This document shows positions 12,201 through 27,200 of a stretch of DNA of 64,000 nt, piece by piece; within the stretch, counting starts at the first letter, position 1; the number at the start of each line of letters is the position of its first letter. The notes beneath the pieces are model-generated. The model made no database searches. It had not been told where the DNA came from and saw only the letters and a program-made list of their open reading frames with translations. The position numbers were made by a program, and so were the translations under genes. This DNA comes from Dastarcus helophoroides (taxonomy: Eukaryota > Arthropoda > Insecta > Coleoptera > Bothrideridae), in assembly GCA_028583605.1 (NCBI GenBank), contig CM053328.1, positions 17,687,982 to 17,751,981 of the forward strand, written 5' to 3'.

Positions 12201-15200
12201 TGTATATTTATGTAGCAAACATGTTGAAAAATGTTTTACCTGGAAGCTTCCTCCAAACCTTCATGCCACATTTCATGCCAGAGTATTGCGACGCGTATTA
12301 ATTCTTCAGAAATGGTAAGAGCTTGCTCCACCAAAATAGGCGAATGTTCGCTCATTGATTTTAAAATTTTATTAGCGGCGCTGCGTCTCATGTTTGAATT
12401 ACTTTTAGTTGCCACCGTTAGAGGATAAACGAGAGCCTAAAACATACAATTACTAATCTTAAGTAAAACTGGTATTATATACAATATGTATGCATATTGT
12501 GCGACCGGTTTGTTTTAGATTCAGCTGTATAACCTTGTGCGGCTTTTTTTAAATTATAGAACTTGATGTACTCTATATTTAGAACAAATGATTCTATATT
12601 CCCGCAGAATCCAATGTCCACTTCGTTATTTTTTAAGCGCAAAATTTTAAAAATTCATAATAGCTTTTTTTTAGAAAAATGTGCAAAAACCATTTGACTC
12701 ATCATCCCTAAAAACGGACCTAATCTAAACTTTATAGAAAACTTTGAAATGGTAATAATGTTATCTATAATAATATTATAAAGAGAGAACTTCTGATCGA
12801 CTACCTAATCATCAATGCAAAGCCGAAACTACTGAAATTAGAAACACGAAATTTGAAAAGCTAGTTCCGTTCACGCTAAAGATGAGCAATAAGAAGGGAT
12901 TTTTGAAAATTCGTACTCTAAGGGGCAAAAGTTAATACTGCATTCTATAACCTAAAATTTTGTGAAAACATTCTATAAAAAAAATGATTGAACACGTGTT
13001 ACGGTGCGTTTATATTAGACACTTAATTTCATACATTTCTGTCTGACAAAATATATTTTCTCTCCGAGGTAAGTGTCAACTATTCTGAGAGAAGGTATCG
13101 TCTCCCAGCTGTGTAGATAAGTCTCGGATAGGTTCTCTCAGGATAGTTGATACTTACGTCAGAGAGAAATGTGCGGGATAAAGTGTCTAATCTAAACACA
13201 CCCTAAGGCGGATTTTAACAATTTAACCCCTAAGGCAGCAAAAAGGGGTGAAATAGAGTTTTGGAATTAGTGTGAGCACAATTAATAATGTATTTTATCA
13301 CCTTATATTTCGTACAGGTAACCCCTGATAAAAATACAGTTAAACCTCCTTATAGAGAATTCCTAAATCCTACAAAAAATCGTTATAGAGAGGTTTTCGT
13401 TATAGGGAGTAGCATAAAAAATAGACAAATCCAAACTTGGCGGTCCTTTTTTTTTAAACCCTGATTATACACACTATTGATCATTAAACCTTTTCGCTGA
13501 GCGTTAGTTTTTTCTTCGACATTTTTTTTTGCAATTTTACTCTTCTTATTTTTCTGGCGCAATAAATCAACTAAAAAAAAACTTTTTTGTGCTAACAGCC
13601 AAACAAAGGCGTAGCAAGGGGTATCCCAAAAATTAGGAACTTTATCTGAACAGAATGCAATTAGAAACTAATTAAATCTCGGATCATTAGTATGGGTACC
13701 CTAAACATTAAGAAATTTTTCTGAACAGAAGCATTTAAAAATCAATTAAGCCTTGGAAAATCTTGGTTCAAGAATTCGGAGAAGTTGCGTTCGTTAAATG
13801 GAGGTAAGTTTATGTGTAAATTTGGGTAAAATGCCGCCTTAAGTAAAAAAGTTCGTTTTATAGGGGAGGTTCCTTATAAGAAGGTTTGAGCTGTAATTAA
13901 ACACGGATTTGGCCGATTTAAATAATTTGACCTCTAAGGGGCGAAATAGGCATTAAAGTTGGATGCACCTAAATTAAAAAGGCATTCCATAATTCAGTAC
14001 TCTGTGAAAGGAACATATATAAAAGAAATTACTAAACATTTGATCGATTTTAAAAATTCAAACCCAAAGGGAGTGAAAAATAATATCAATTCATATTAAA
14101 AAGATTTAAAATTTTTTTTACAAGACAAAGATTAAGTTTTTAGAATCTAACTTCGAGAATAAGTCATATTTGTGAAAAATAGTCGACATTTTAAAAAAAA
14201 AGGTGGAACTTTAAAAGAAAGGTTGATTTTTCAAAAAAAATCAAGTAAAAAAAAATTTTTTTCAAAAAAAAACGAATATTTCATAAATAAGGCGTAACTT
14301 TCAAAACTCCAAGAAAAACAGAAAATAATGAAAATTGGTTGGGATTTCCAGAAAAAAAAGTGAAATTCCCACACTTTTCGAGAAAACATCCAAATATTCA
14401 AAGAAGTTAAAATCATCAAAAGAAAGTATATAAACAAAAAATCTTTAATATAAAGTCAAAATTTGGAAAAGAACAATTTATACAACAAAAATAAAATTTC
14501 GATAAAAAGTAAAATTGTTCAAAAAAATTAAAAGATTCAAAGATTTAAAAAAGGTCCAAATTCTAAGTCAAAATTTTGAGAAAAATCTAAAAGTAAACAA
14601 AGCTTAATTTTAATATGTGGCATAATCAAATGGTCAAACTTTTCAAAAAAAAACGAAATTTTCAAAAAAGATCCAATTTAGAAAAAAAATCATATTTTGT
14701 AGAAAAAAATTGAAATATTAAAAAAGCCGGTACGTTGAAAAACATCAAAAACTTCAAACAAGTTGAAATTTTCAAAAAAGGTATAAACAAAATAGAGAAA
14801 ATTTTTAAACACGTGGAGGTTTAAAAAGGTCGAAATTTTTTAAAAGGTGAAAAAAAAAAAATAATTTTAAACTGTCAAAACTGTAAAAAGTTTAAATTAT
14901 CAAAAAGAAGTTTGTTTTTTAAGTTGACATTAAAAAAAAAGTGGGATTGACAACAAAAATTTATAATATTCAGTTTCGAGAAAAAGTGGAAATTTGGAAA
15001 AATAATGAAATTTAAAAAAAAACAGAAAATTTGAAAAATGCTGATATTTTCGGTAAAGGTAGTAATTTTCAGTATTCCTATTACTTTCCTGATATCGTCA
15101 AGATAAGAATTAAAAATTTGTATATAAATAAATAAGAGTTAATTATGTAGAGAAAAATTTCGACATTTACAAATGCAATTGGTCGAATTTTGACCACAAG

Positions 15201-18200
15201 CCGTTCCTGCAGACAAAATAAATTTGTGCTGATTGATTTTGTTCCAAAAATCAATGATCCATGAAAGAAATAAAACTTAAGAACAAATTTGAAACGAGAA
15301 AAATTTCGTCGTTGAAAAAACTACAACTACCACTTCTACTTATCCACCATTTATCTCAATAGACTTGTAAATCCTTTAAAAAGGTTTATATTTTCTTTTG
15401 CTGTTTTTTAAGCAGAGCAATATTTGCGTAAGTAACTATAAACGCATAAACATGTGTTTCTTGTTCATTTATATTTTTGTTTATAAATTCAATATTAGTT
15501 TAAAGTTTTCAACAAAAGTTTATATAGACCAGTTTTAAGGACCAACAAATCCAGAGGCGTGCATAATTTTTTTTTAATTTCATTACTAAAAACTAAGATA
15601 ATAGTCCTTGATTTTTGCAGGAATATAAAAGTATATGTGTAATTAAAAAAAATACGAGTAATATCGCACAATAAAAAAACAGATTTTAAGAGGCGAATCC
15701 AAAATAAATCGGGCACATTGCATATTTGTATCGTTTCAAATCACCTGAGGATGTGTTTTACCAATATCAATCAATAAGTGATTGATCAATCGCGCAACTA
15801 ATACCCTAGGAGTGTCGATTCTCGCTATTAGCTGCGGTATAACTTGCAGCCACGTATTTTTCTCGATTAAGCGTATTCCTTCTACTATAGCATCATGTAC
15901 GTCAGAACAATGACCGTAATCGAACCATAACGTTAAAAGACGCAACGTATCTTGCAATGAACTTCCTTTAGATAGATTAATAGACCTGAAATTTAAAACT
16001 TATTTAACATGTCCTAGCTTTAATTTACAACAGATTTACTTGAAAAATCCTTGAACAGCGAGAACCGTATAACTTATCGTGTTCGTTTTCTTCTCTATTT
16101 GTTCCTCTTGGTTCTTATAAAATAAAACGGACTCGAAGTTCATGTAGGCCCAAGAATGCCAAGCTTTGTACCATTGCGGATCGTGTTCGGTGGCCTGCTG
16201 ATAACATTTCAGTATTGAAGGTATCGAGAGTTCTTGAACGCCTTCCAAAGATTCCTGCCACGCTCCCAATTTTAAGTAACACCTCGCCAGTAACCTTCTG
16301 CGCTCATCCGAAGATATATCGTCACTCGGATCAGATTGTACGTATTGCGTAAGGAAATTAGCCAAAAGTTGATACGCTTTGGCTTTCTTGTCCGCCGTCC
16401 ATAAATGTTTACAGTAAGCGAAAGTTACGTGTGGTCGATCGATGGGCAACAGGAAATCCGGTTTTTTCTCCGGATCTTGTCCGAGCAACATAACGAACGT
16501 TTTATGAGATAACATCAAGGATCCACTTTTCCTACACAACGAAGCGTATTTGAGCCAAGTGTCTATGTTTTCGTGTGGCGACAAAACGAAAGAATGCACC
16601 TGGATGATCTTTTGCCAATCTTCGGCGAGCCTCTGACCGGCCTGCAATCTTTGCCACCACATCGCTCGAAGCGTCGGTCTCCTTTCCGGCACTAGTCGAT
16701 ATTGCATAACTTCTTCGAGTTCGGCTAACATTTGGACCACCACCATAGCGCCGTAGGCGCGTTGATATGATTCCCCGGCCATGGCGGTCAACTCCGTATC
16801 TAATAAATCTCTCGCGTTATCTATAAACGTTTGAGCCAAATCATAATGTTCCTTATGGATGGCTAAGATTGCACGGTAAAAAGCCCCATCTTGCGAGTCC
16901 CAGGGTATTATATTGACGTATCTTAAAAAAAAAAATGGTTGACATCTTTTTACAGTATTGGTGAAGATAGCATGGAATACGTCTGTTAACATTTGAATCG
17001 ATAATCTGTTAAAAGCCTGCAATAAATTAATTTCCGTGTCCGCATTCTGAGATTCTCCTTGTCAATGTAAATAATTTTATACGTTATTAGGTTAAAGCCA
17101 ACATTTCTAAAAAAATTCGAAATTTTGTGTTCGAGATTTTCAGAAAACCTGGAAATATTAAAAAAATTAAGAAAAGTCGAAATTTTAGATAGAATTTTTA
17201 AATAGAGTCAAATTTTCATAAAAATCGAAATTTCTGAGATAAAAATAATAATTGGATGGGTAGAACTTATCAAAGGGAAAATTTTCAGAAAGAAGGGCAA
17301 ATTTTGGAATAGGGTCAAAGTTTGAAATTTTGTGTCAAAAACTTAACATAAATTAACAAAAAAAATCTAAATTTTAAAAAAGTTGAATTTTCGAAAACAG
17401 TAGATACTTTGGAAAAAAGGCAAAATTACGAAAGAGAAATTTTCAAAATATAAATCAAATTTTGGAAAATGTGTACGTTTAAAAAAAATGGAAAATTTGA
17501 AATTCGAAATTTCAAAAAAAATACTAATATTTGAAAGTTGAAACATTCAATAGTGATCGAATAGTGAAGTGAATTAAAAAAATTGGAGAAAAGGTGAAAT
17601 TAAAAAAAAAAGGTTAAAAATTCTCAAAAATGTCGAAATTTTGAAGTCAAAATTTTTAAGAGTCGAAGTTTTCAAAACAAATCGATTTTTTTTATTTTTT
17701 TGTATTCGTTAAAACGAACATTATGAATTCTTTTGTTTTATTTTATGTCGTTTTGCCTGCACGGGTTATTGTAGGGGCCCGCGAGAGTAGTACCTCATAA
17801 TTGTCCTGAGAACCGTAAATTCTCTCGGAGGCGTTAATGTAAAATATTGTACCCTTTATGAGTTTTTTTGTGTTATCTTTACGACCTATGAAGCGATCGT
17901 TTAAAAGACAAAACTTAAAGTAAAGTTAATAACTTATTTAGAGTTGATATAAATGTTTTTAGATAGATGACTCATTATGGGGATGATATTATTTAGTCTT
18001 TTTTTTTCCGCTAATATAAATCATAACATTTATTGCACTAAAGTTGACATTACGTTGGGTATGTGTCCTTTGGTTGATAGTATATTTGTATTAATAAATA
18101 AAAAATGAATTTTGTACATTGTATGTTATCGTTCATATTGTAAAATTTAAAAGTAATTGATTAGTAATTAATTCCTTTTTCTAAGTAATGGGTAATTCAA

Positions 18201-21200
18201 TTACTTTTTAACCAATGGTAATGTTATTTGAAAGTAATGTCATTCCTTTTTCAGAAAAAGTAATGGATAATGTAATGAATCTTTTTTTAAAGTAATTTGC
18301 CTAACTCCGATCATTAGTCATTCAAATCTGAACAGACGATTTCAATGCCACTCCTGCAAATGAATTAGAATGTTAACTTATCTGACAATATAGTAACAAA
18401 TGTACAAAAAGTTTTCCGACCTAATGTGTGGCTGGCATGTTCATGTCTGTTCCTTACTTAACACGTCAAATGGACATTTCTTGACATAAAAATTCGGCAA
18501 TACAATCAGGAATAGCAACACAATAGAAGAGAAAACTTTCAGTACACACCTTACAATATTATGCGTTAATAATTTAATAACGGAGCGATAGTGAAGCCTT
18601 CTTCAGGACTTTGTTTTCTAACAAAAAAAAAAAGAAAAACGAGTACCTTTCCAAAGATTCCCACTTTCTTAACCCAAAAGCGGCAGCGGCTGCCAATCTG
18701 CATGCTTTTTGTTTATTGTCTTCCGAAAATAGATTGAATTTATTCTCGACGACCTCGTGAAGGTCGCTCCATTCACCCAGAGCTTCCAAACATCTAAAAC
18801 GAACTTTGTACCGTTAGGTCGTTAAAAAAAATTACATTTTTAATACCTCATAGATCCCAAACAAGCTTCTTGATCAAACTTATCGCCTTGCAATTTCTCC
18901 TGATATAAATTGAGAGCGTGGTTCCAATTATGAAGTTTTTCGTGCCATCTCACTTGCACTTCCATATCCCCCTCATGTTGCATAACGTACTGAAGAAGCC
19001 CCTCCGCCGCTTCTTTTTGTTGCAACTTGTTATTGATCGAAATGAGCGCTTCGACAACTTGACTGTTGGCGCCGTTTTGAAATTCCTCCTCTTTGTAGTG
19101 CAGAGCTTTGGCGTACGCTCTGGAATGCATCGCGTGATTACCTAGTACTTGAGGATCCAGAGGTAGAGGGCCTTTATCGCAATGCTCCATAAATTCGGCC
19201 AGATTTAAAATGGTCTGCGTAATTTCGGGTACGTCGGGTACGGTGAGCGCTTGCTCTAAACAAGTTATCAGCTCTTTTTGCATTGGTTCACTCAATTCCG
19301 TCCAGCAGCTGACGAATGCGGCATTAAATAGGTCTCTGGGTAATTGAGAATACGTTTGTGCTAACGTCAGACAAGATCTTAGGGCAGGTATAGGAGATTG
19401 TTTGAGCAATTCGATGCTTAAACCTTTAAGCCACTCTAACCAATCGTCTTTTGAAACGCGCCTCATAGACGTCCAAGCTTGTTGTAAGTTCAATTCGGAC
19501 ACTTTCATGCGCTGACTCACGGTCACATCGCTAGTAATGGCCGAATCCCTATTTCGTATTTTGGATTTGGTTTGCTGTACGGGAAAATCGACTTCTTCGG
19601 ACAAAGTCGACTCAGTCTGAATTTTAGACACTAGAACGTCGAATCGCAAATTTGATATTTTGTGTTTAACCATAACTTGCTGTACTAAGGGAACAAATAT
19701 GTTGAATTTACGTCCTAATTGTACAATTAACGAACATAGTGTTTCCATGGCGGTGGATCTCAATTCTGGATTATTATCTATCGTCCTTACTAAAGGGTGA
19801 ACTATCCTAGAAATATAGTCTGAGAAATCTAAAATTTCAGCTAATTGATCAATGGTTTCTAAGGCCTGCTTCGAAACGGCGATGGGACAATCTGGCGCAT
19901 CAAATAAGCGAACTATCGGCGGCAAAATTAGATGCAGGTAATCCTCCAGGTTATTACCGAACTTGTGCAACACTTCTAACAGTTTAATCGTGTACAGTCT
20001 ATCCTTCGACGTATCATTGTTGAGCACCCTCAGGATTTGAGGTATCAACTTTGGTAAGTACACTTTAAATTCAGCGCCCAAAGCGACGGCTATATGTTCG
20101 ATTAAAAGAATTAACGTTCCTTGAATCGTACTATTAGGAGTCCAGAATTCTTTTAGTAGATTGCAAATGTCTTCTAAATAATTTCTTATGTGTTGCTTGA
20201 CCACAACGATGAGATGCGCCAGCTGTTGAAACAGAAACTCTCTAAAGTTGACATCGGCGGTTCTAACGACGTTAAGTAGGCTGGGGAATACTTGTGAGAT
20301 ATAAGGGACACATTTTATGCCTAAGCTTTTAAATATAAACGTAACGGCTTGCACGACCATCGTATGATGTTGAGAAAGAGTCGGATCTCTAATGATTCTC
20401 ATCAAAGTAGCTATAGCCATCGCCAAATAATACTCTTCCAAAGTGCTGGAGCTCATATTCACTAGCATCTCACTGGAGGTTAAGTCTCCCGAGGACTCGT
20501 CGATTTTGTCGCTTAAGGAAATCAAAGCGGGCGCTTCTTTTTGATAATCTATTTGTCCTCTATTAATTTTATGACGATAGGGATCCAACGCTCCCAACAG
20601 ACCCAATACCCTTATAGTCTCTCTCCTTATGTAGGCTTGCTGTTCGGTTTTCAGAAAATTTATCAATACGTCCAACAGCATTGGATATTTATCATAAGGT
20701 CTAACTATATGACCGGTGGCGCCGACTAACTGACCTAAAGTGCACAAAACCGCGCCTCTTTTCTCAGGAGCCGAAGCATCTCCCAGCATTTCCAACAGGA
20801 TACCCATGAGTTCGTGCGTCCACTGTTGAAGTTCTAATCCGTTCCCGGTAACTTCCGCCAAATCTCCGATGGTGGAAAGAACCGAAAGAACCACCCCTGG
20901 ATTTGGCTCCGGTTCTTTGAGTTTCGGGACGAGTACCTAAGTAAAACGTTTTCCCAACATAACTGTGAAAAAATATTTAAATATACTACTACCCTACCTT
21001 GAGTATCGGCTCCATATAAGGTCGCACGAACCTAGGAGAACTGACGACCAAGTGATCCAACATTTTGGCGCCTTGCTCTTTGTTCCTTCCAATACCTGAA
21101 TGTTCCAATTCCGTTAAAAGTTGCACCAAAACTTTCCTCAAAGAGGGCATAATATAGGCCGGGTTTTTGCAACTCAATCGACCGATTATGAACAGAGACA

Positions 21201-24200
21201 CTTCTCTGATTTCGAAAACTTCGTCCTGGAGAGCGACGAAGAGCGCGCTCAGTGATTCCGCTTGAGCAAGATGATTATCGAATATCGGATCTAAAGACGT
21301 TAAAACTCCGAATCTAACGCTAGAATCCATATCGGTTAAACCGACAGTTAGTAATTTTCCCAAAACTATAGCGACGGTTTGAATAACGGTTTCGGAGGGT
21401 CGATCTGACGTGCTGTGAAGGGCGTGTTTTAGAAGCCTACAAGTGGTTTTCACGGCTTCCAGTCTTATCTCCTGATGTTCGTGAATTAAGAAAAAGTTGG
21501 CACAACGCTCGACGAACGGCAGCAACCTTTGCCCTTCGAAATCGAAAGTGCCCAAAGTGTGCAAGGCCAATACTATGATTTGAGTATCGTTCGAGTCCGC
21601 GAAGGGACCTAAAGACATAACGTTCGAACTTAGGTGACGGGGCATCCCCGGATGGATCAGAGGTTTGTTTAGCAATATTTGCGATAACATTCTCAACAAA
21701 CCCAGGCTAATTCTGTCTTTGTAAGTGGGTACTTTTTTGGCCAATTCCCGCAAACAAATCGTAAGCGATGGGGATAAACCTGTGGCTAGCATCTGTTCCA
21801 AAATGTTGGGAATGTCCATTTTCTCATGTTTTTTTAACGCGTGCCCCAGGAATGTGATGCATTTGAAAAGGCAAGAATCGATGGCGGCGCGCTTTTTGCC
21901 GGACGTTTCGCCACGAGGTAGAGACATCTTGATAACTTCCATTATTCGATCGACGTATGGTTCGATATCGTCTTCGACTGCCACGCTGATCAGACCGACC
22001 GTTATAAAAGCGGTGGCCCGTTCTTTATTATCTCGCCCTCTTAAAGTGGCGAGTAGATAAGACATGGCCGAAGGCAGGTGTTTAGCGGTGAAAGTTTCTC
22101 GATCGAAAGCCGCCAGTCTCGGTAATATCGTCAATAAGGTTTGCTGGACGTGAGGATATTTCGAAAAACGTTGCGCCAACACGTCCAAACAGATATAATC
22201 AAATTTCTCCTGGACCAACTGCTTGCAAATGTTTGATTCCACTATGGAAATTTGGTGCTGGGAACTCATCAAAGCGGCAGTATACGATAGCAACGTCTTA
22301 TTGGTCCCCTTTTTTCCTACAAAGTTGAAATTTTCTTCGAGATTTTGTTTAGTTTCGGTACTATCTAAAAGGGTTTTGTACTTTCGCTCCCACTCCGCAT
22401 TGGAACATCGGAGAAGTTCGTTTAAAACGAGAATGGAACCGTGAATACGTTCATCGCGTACCTTTTCGCCTCTATCGACAGATAGCAATTTTACGGATTC
22501 ATCGTAGCACTGCTTGTACCTGAAAAAAAATGAAAAATGAAAAAATAACGCCACGACGCGGCGGATACGTATCTATACTAATAGCCGACCATATATGAAC
22601 GAATCTGATCTGCGGGTTTAATCCGTATGGATATATCTGCGCACTTGGCTCGTTACATACCAAATACGATGCTTTCCACTAACATACCTATCTGTACACA
22701 TATTATAACCTCCAATTAAATCTATCAGTTAAAAACTTCACTTTAGTAGGCTCATTCTCGTCACTTTTGTACGAATTGGAGTCGGCTTGCGATATGTTTG
22801 CATGCATCCGAGATTTAGCTAGCGTTATCTGGCATTTGTGAGTGAAAGATGTCAAAGTCAGACTCTAATTGACATAGTTAGTATGTGCAAGATAAAGTCT
22901 GCCGATTAGTCTGTGGCTCGGCCCTATCCATTAACGCAAAGTTAACTCCGCTGATTTGATATGTGCCGTATCCAATTCGTCGAGTATTCCCCTGGTGTAT
23001 GGCTGGCTATTAACATTGAAGTGTACAAAGGCGAATTCACACCAATAAAATGCGTCGTATTTGACACAAAAAATTGGATTACATGATTTTTCCCTTACAG
23101 TATACACTATAGCCTTTTGCACTGCATTTAATGAGTTAATGATGCGGTACAACATGCAAAATAACTATTTACGCCACAAAATAATAGACTTTGCATTAAA
23201 TATATATCACAACACAAATTTTTATCGGTGTGGATTAGTGATGTAACGAACATCCGCATTCGCAAGAAATTATACGAATATATTGCGAATGCATTTGACA
23301 ATAAAACGGAAAATTATTTATAAAATAATAATGCAACTGCTAAGGCAGGGTTTCTCAACCTAAGGTCATGGATCCTTGAGGGATGTATAGTAATGGGTAA
23401 CGTAGCTAAGAGAATTTATTAAGATAATAACTAATGCAGTAATTTATTCAGTCCTACCTAATAAACAGTATTGTTAAATTCCCTTATTTTCTTTTCCTAC
23501 TTGCTAGCTAGGGAAGGGTGGGACGCTCCGCTCTACCCTCTCCATTTATTTTGAAAGTAGCCGTTTCCTTGAAATTTCCACCTTGTCCTCAAAATTCGTT
23601 TTTTTTTTCAAAAAATTTCTTTTTCTTTTGAAATTTCGAATTTATTCTAAAATTCGATTTCTTTTATCAAAATCCGACATTCTCAAAATTTCGAATTGTT
23701 ATCTCAAAATTCTACTTTTTCTAAAAATTTTGACTATTTTTTTAAATTCTTCTTTATACAAATTTCGACTTGTTTATTTTCTCGAAATTTTGTTGATCTT
23801 TTGATAAAAAAACATTTTTGGAATATAATTTCTGAAAAACATTTTTTGAAAATTTTGAATTTTTGTAAAAAGATAAAAATTCCAGAAAATTCAAATTCCA
23901 AATTGTTTCTTAATATTTCGACGTTTATTCTCAATAGTGGATATTTTTTTGACGTCACAGTGGGACAGAAGGAGAGGAGCTTGTCCTTCACACAGTCGAT
24001 AAATTTTGATTTTTTTTCTTGAAATTTCGACTTTTTTCCTGAAATTTTCCTCAACATTCGCCTTTTTTTGTGGAAAATTTCCAATGCTTACTAAAATTCC
24101 ACTTTTTTTTCAAAGCTTTGATCTTTTTCTCAAAATGTCGATCTTTTCCTCGAAAGTTTGACTTTTTTTTTCAAAATTGCTTTGGGTTTGCGAAACTTTC

Positions 24201-27200
24201 GATATTTACCTTGAAAATAGTATTTTTCTCGAGATTTTGATATTTTTTAAGTTTTTCCAGAAAGTCAGGTTTTTCATTTTAAACTTGATTTCCCGAAAAT
24301 TCCGACTTTAACCCAAAACTAGATTTTTTATCACAATTGATCTTTTTCAAAATGACGACTTTAGACTCAAAATTCTACTTTTCCTCTCAAAATTGAACTG
24401 TAGTGGAAATTTGGAATAGTTTATACAGGTGAGTCACTAAGCGGGAATCGGTCTTTGGTAGGCGTATCGTTAAAAATATCGAAAAATGTTTCAAATAAAA
24501 GTTGTTCGAAATAAAGTTCTTCACAACCTAAAATTATTGCCAAATATGGCGGCCTTCCGGTTGCACCGGAAATTAACACAACTTTCTTATTTTAAATAGA
24601 ACACCCTATGTATTTTTACATTTTTGGATTCTTTGTTAAAAATGAATATGAATTTATTAAGACGACATAGGCCCTTAGTTGAACCGTTTTCGCGTAATTT
24701 AATTTTTTGGTTAAATTTGACGATTTCGAAGCTTGACGCCATTAACGATATTTTCCAAACGCAATGACTCAGAGTTGTGTGGCATACGGTTTTGGATTCA
24801 GGAAGAAATGGAGTATTTGTTTACGTCTTTGCGGTTAGCAAGATTTCTTAAATTTCTTCACATCCGTCGACTCAATTCTTCAGTTGTTCAAACATGCATA
24901 ACTTAATTTTTTCAAATGGAACCACCTATCTTGGATTATCTTATCGGATGCGAAATTAAATTACCTTGTTTTTGGTACCAGGTATTGCCACCTCCGTCCA
25001 ATAATTTTTGAGAAATTTAGAATTTTGTAAAAATTTTAATTAATTTCATATTATCGCGTTAGCCCTGGATGTCGCGGTTTTGTTTCGTCTCGTTTGTCCG
25101 GCAATAACTGACAGTTTATCTCATTGTTGTCGCGAGGTCGTGGTATTAGTACTGAAAGATAATGTTTTCTCAAGTAGAATTGGTCGATATGGTTTACGCC
25201 TTGGGCAGTGCTGACAGAAATCCATTTCTTGCCTCAAGAATTTATGTCCCATCGCTTTGCCGATCGAAGACATCCAAATTCAGCGGCATTCGCTAAATTG
25301 AGAGAGAGGTTTGAGCGAACTGGTAGTACGAAATACGAGAAAAAAGAGCGTAGAAAACCAACGACGCATGAAGAAAACCAAGTTTTAGTAGCGGCTGCTG
25401 TTGTCCAAGATCCGCATTTAAGCACCAGAATAATAAGCACGGAATTACAAATAAGTCAAACCTCGGTTTCACGAATCTTGCGTAAAAATAAGTTTCATTC
25501 GTATCGTGTCCAGCTAGTACAAGAACTTAATCAAGCTAATTTCAACAACCGAATGCAGTTTTGTGTGTGGGCGTTACGAAAACTACAAGAACAAAATGAC
25601 TTTTTGGACAATGTACTATTTACCGACGAATGAACATTTCATAAGAACGGACCGTGGGACAACTTCCATTACTACCACACTGAAAATCCTCATTGGATAA
25701 GGCCCTTAGACCATCAGCATAGGGGTCTCTGAATGTTTGGGGTGAATGAACATTTGAATGCCAACAATTACTTGCATTTTTTGCAAAATTAATTGCCCGA
25801 AATGATAGACAATTTGCCTCTGCTGTCGTGCGGCAAATGTGATTCCAACATGATGGGGCACCGGCACATTATGGAAGGGATGTTAGGGAGTTCCTCAATA
25901 CACAATTCCCTAACAAGTGGATAGGAAGAGGAGGTCCAGTGGCATGGCCCGCAAGATCACCGGATTTAACTAAGCCAGACTTTTTCTTGTGGGGTCATGT
26001 TAAGCAAGTTGTGTACCAGGAACCACCAACTACCCGAGAAAACATGATGAACCGGGTTCGTGTTGCTTTCCAAAATATCAATGAAAACGTCTTGGTGGAT
26101 GTGAACAATTCTTTGCTACAGAGGCTGCGCATTTGCCATCGTGAAGCTAACATTTAATTTAATGTTATTATTACCATTGTTTATGTATTCTTCTTAATAT
26201 TTGTTGCAACTTACTGTTATCGATTTGTTTATTGTTTATTTACTTTCTTTAATGCTTTACACTGAAATCCAATGATGATTTTCAGTATCGTGGTGTATCG
26301 TTTCCTTCCCACGAAGCGGTTCTTCAAAAGTGTTTGTACATTCGTCGGTAAATAGTACAATGTCCGAAACGGTCATTTTGTTTCTGCAGATTATGTAACG
26401 TTCATTCACACAACTGCATCGATTGTTAGTCAGCTTGATTGAGTTCTTGCACTAGCTAGGTGTGATACGGATGAAACTTGTTTTTACACAACAATCATGA
26501 AACCGATTTTTGGCTTATTTATAATGTCACACTTATTCTTCTGGTTCTTAAGTGCGGATCTTGGACAACAACAGCCGCTACTAAAACTTGGGTTTCTTCA
26601 TGCGTCGTTGGTTTTCTACGCTCCTTTTTCTCGTATTTTGTACTACCAGTTCGCTCAAACCTCTCTCCCAGCAAATACCGCTGAATTTGGATGTCTCCGA
26701 TGGGCAAAGCGTTGGACATAAATTCTTGAGGCAAGAAATGGATTTCTGTCAGCACTGCCCAAGGCGTAAACTATATCGACCAATTCTTCTTGAGAAAACA
26801 TTGTCTTTCAGTACTAATACCAAGACCTCGCGACAACAAAGAGATAAACTGTCAGTTATTGCCGGACAAACGAGACGAAACAAAACCGCCACATCCAGGG
26901 CTAACGCGATAATACGAAATTAAATAAAATTTCTACAAAATTCTAAATTTCTCAAAAATTATTGGACGGAGGTGGCAATGCCTGGTACCAAAAAAAAAAG
27001 GTAATTTAATTTTGCATCCGATAAGATAATCCAAGATAGGTGGTTCCATTTAAAAAAATTAAGTTATGCATGTTTGAACAACTGAAGAATTGAGTCGACG
27101 GATGTGAAAAAATTTAAGAAATCTTGCTAACAGCAAAGACGTAAACAAATACTCCATTTCTTCCTGAATCCAAAACCGTATGCCACACAACTCTGAGTCA

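Noticed and set aside
12231..12428. Plus-strand open frame of 65 residues
   Set aside because: It is the antisense of TOR exon 8, whose minus-strand frame matches FAT/FRB exactly.
16922..17022. ORF start upstream of TOR exon 6
   Set aside because: The aligned protein begins at YVNIIPW, right after a T-tract and AAG acceptor; the part above is intron read-through.
21725..22060. Plus-strand open frame of 111 residues
   Set aside because: Antisense of TOR exon 3; no family match.
23734..24084. 116-residue minus-strand frame
   Set aside because: Inside an AT-rich array; low-complexity Lys/Phe, overlapped by equal-length frames on the other strand.
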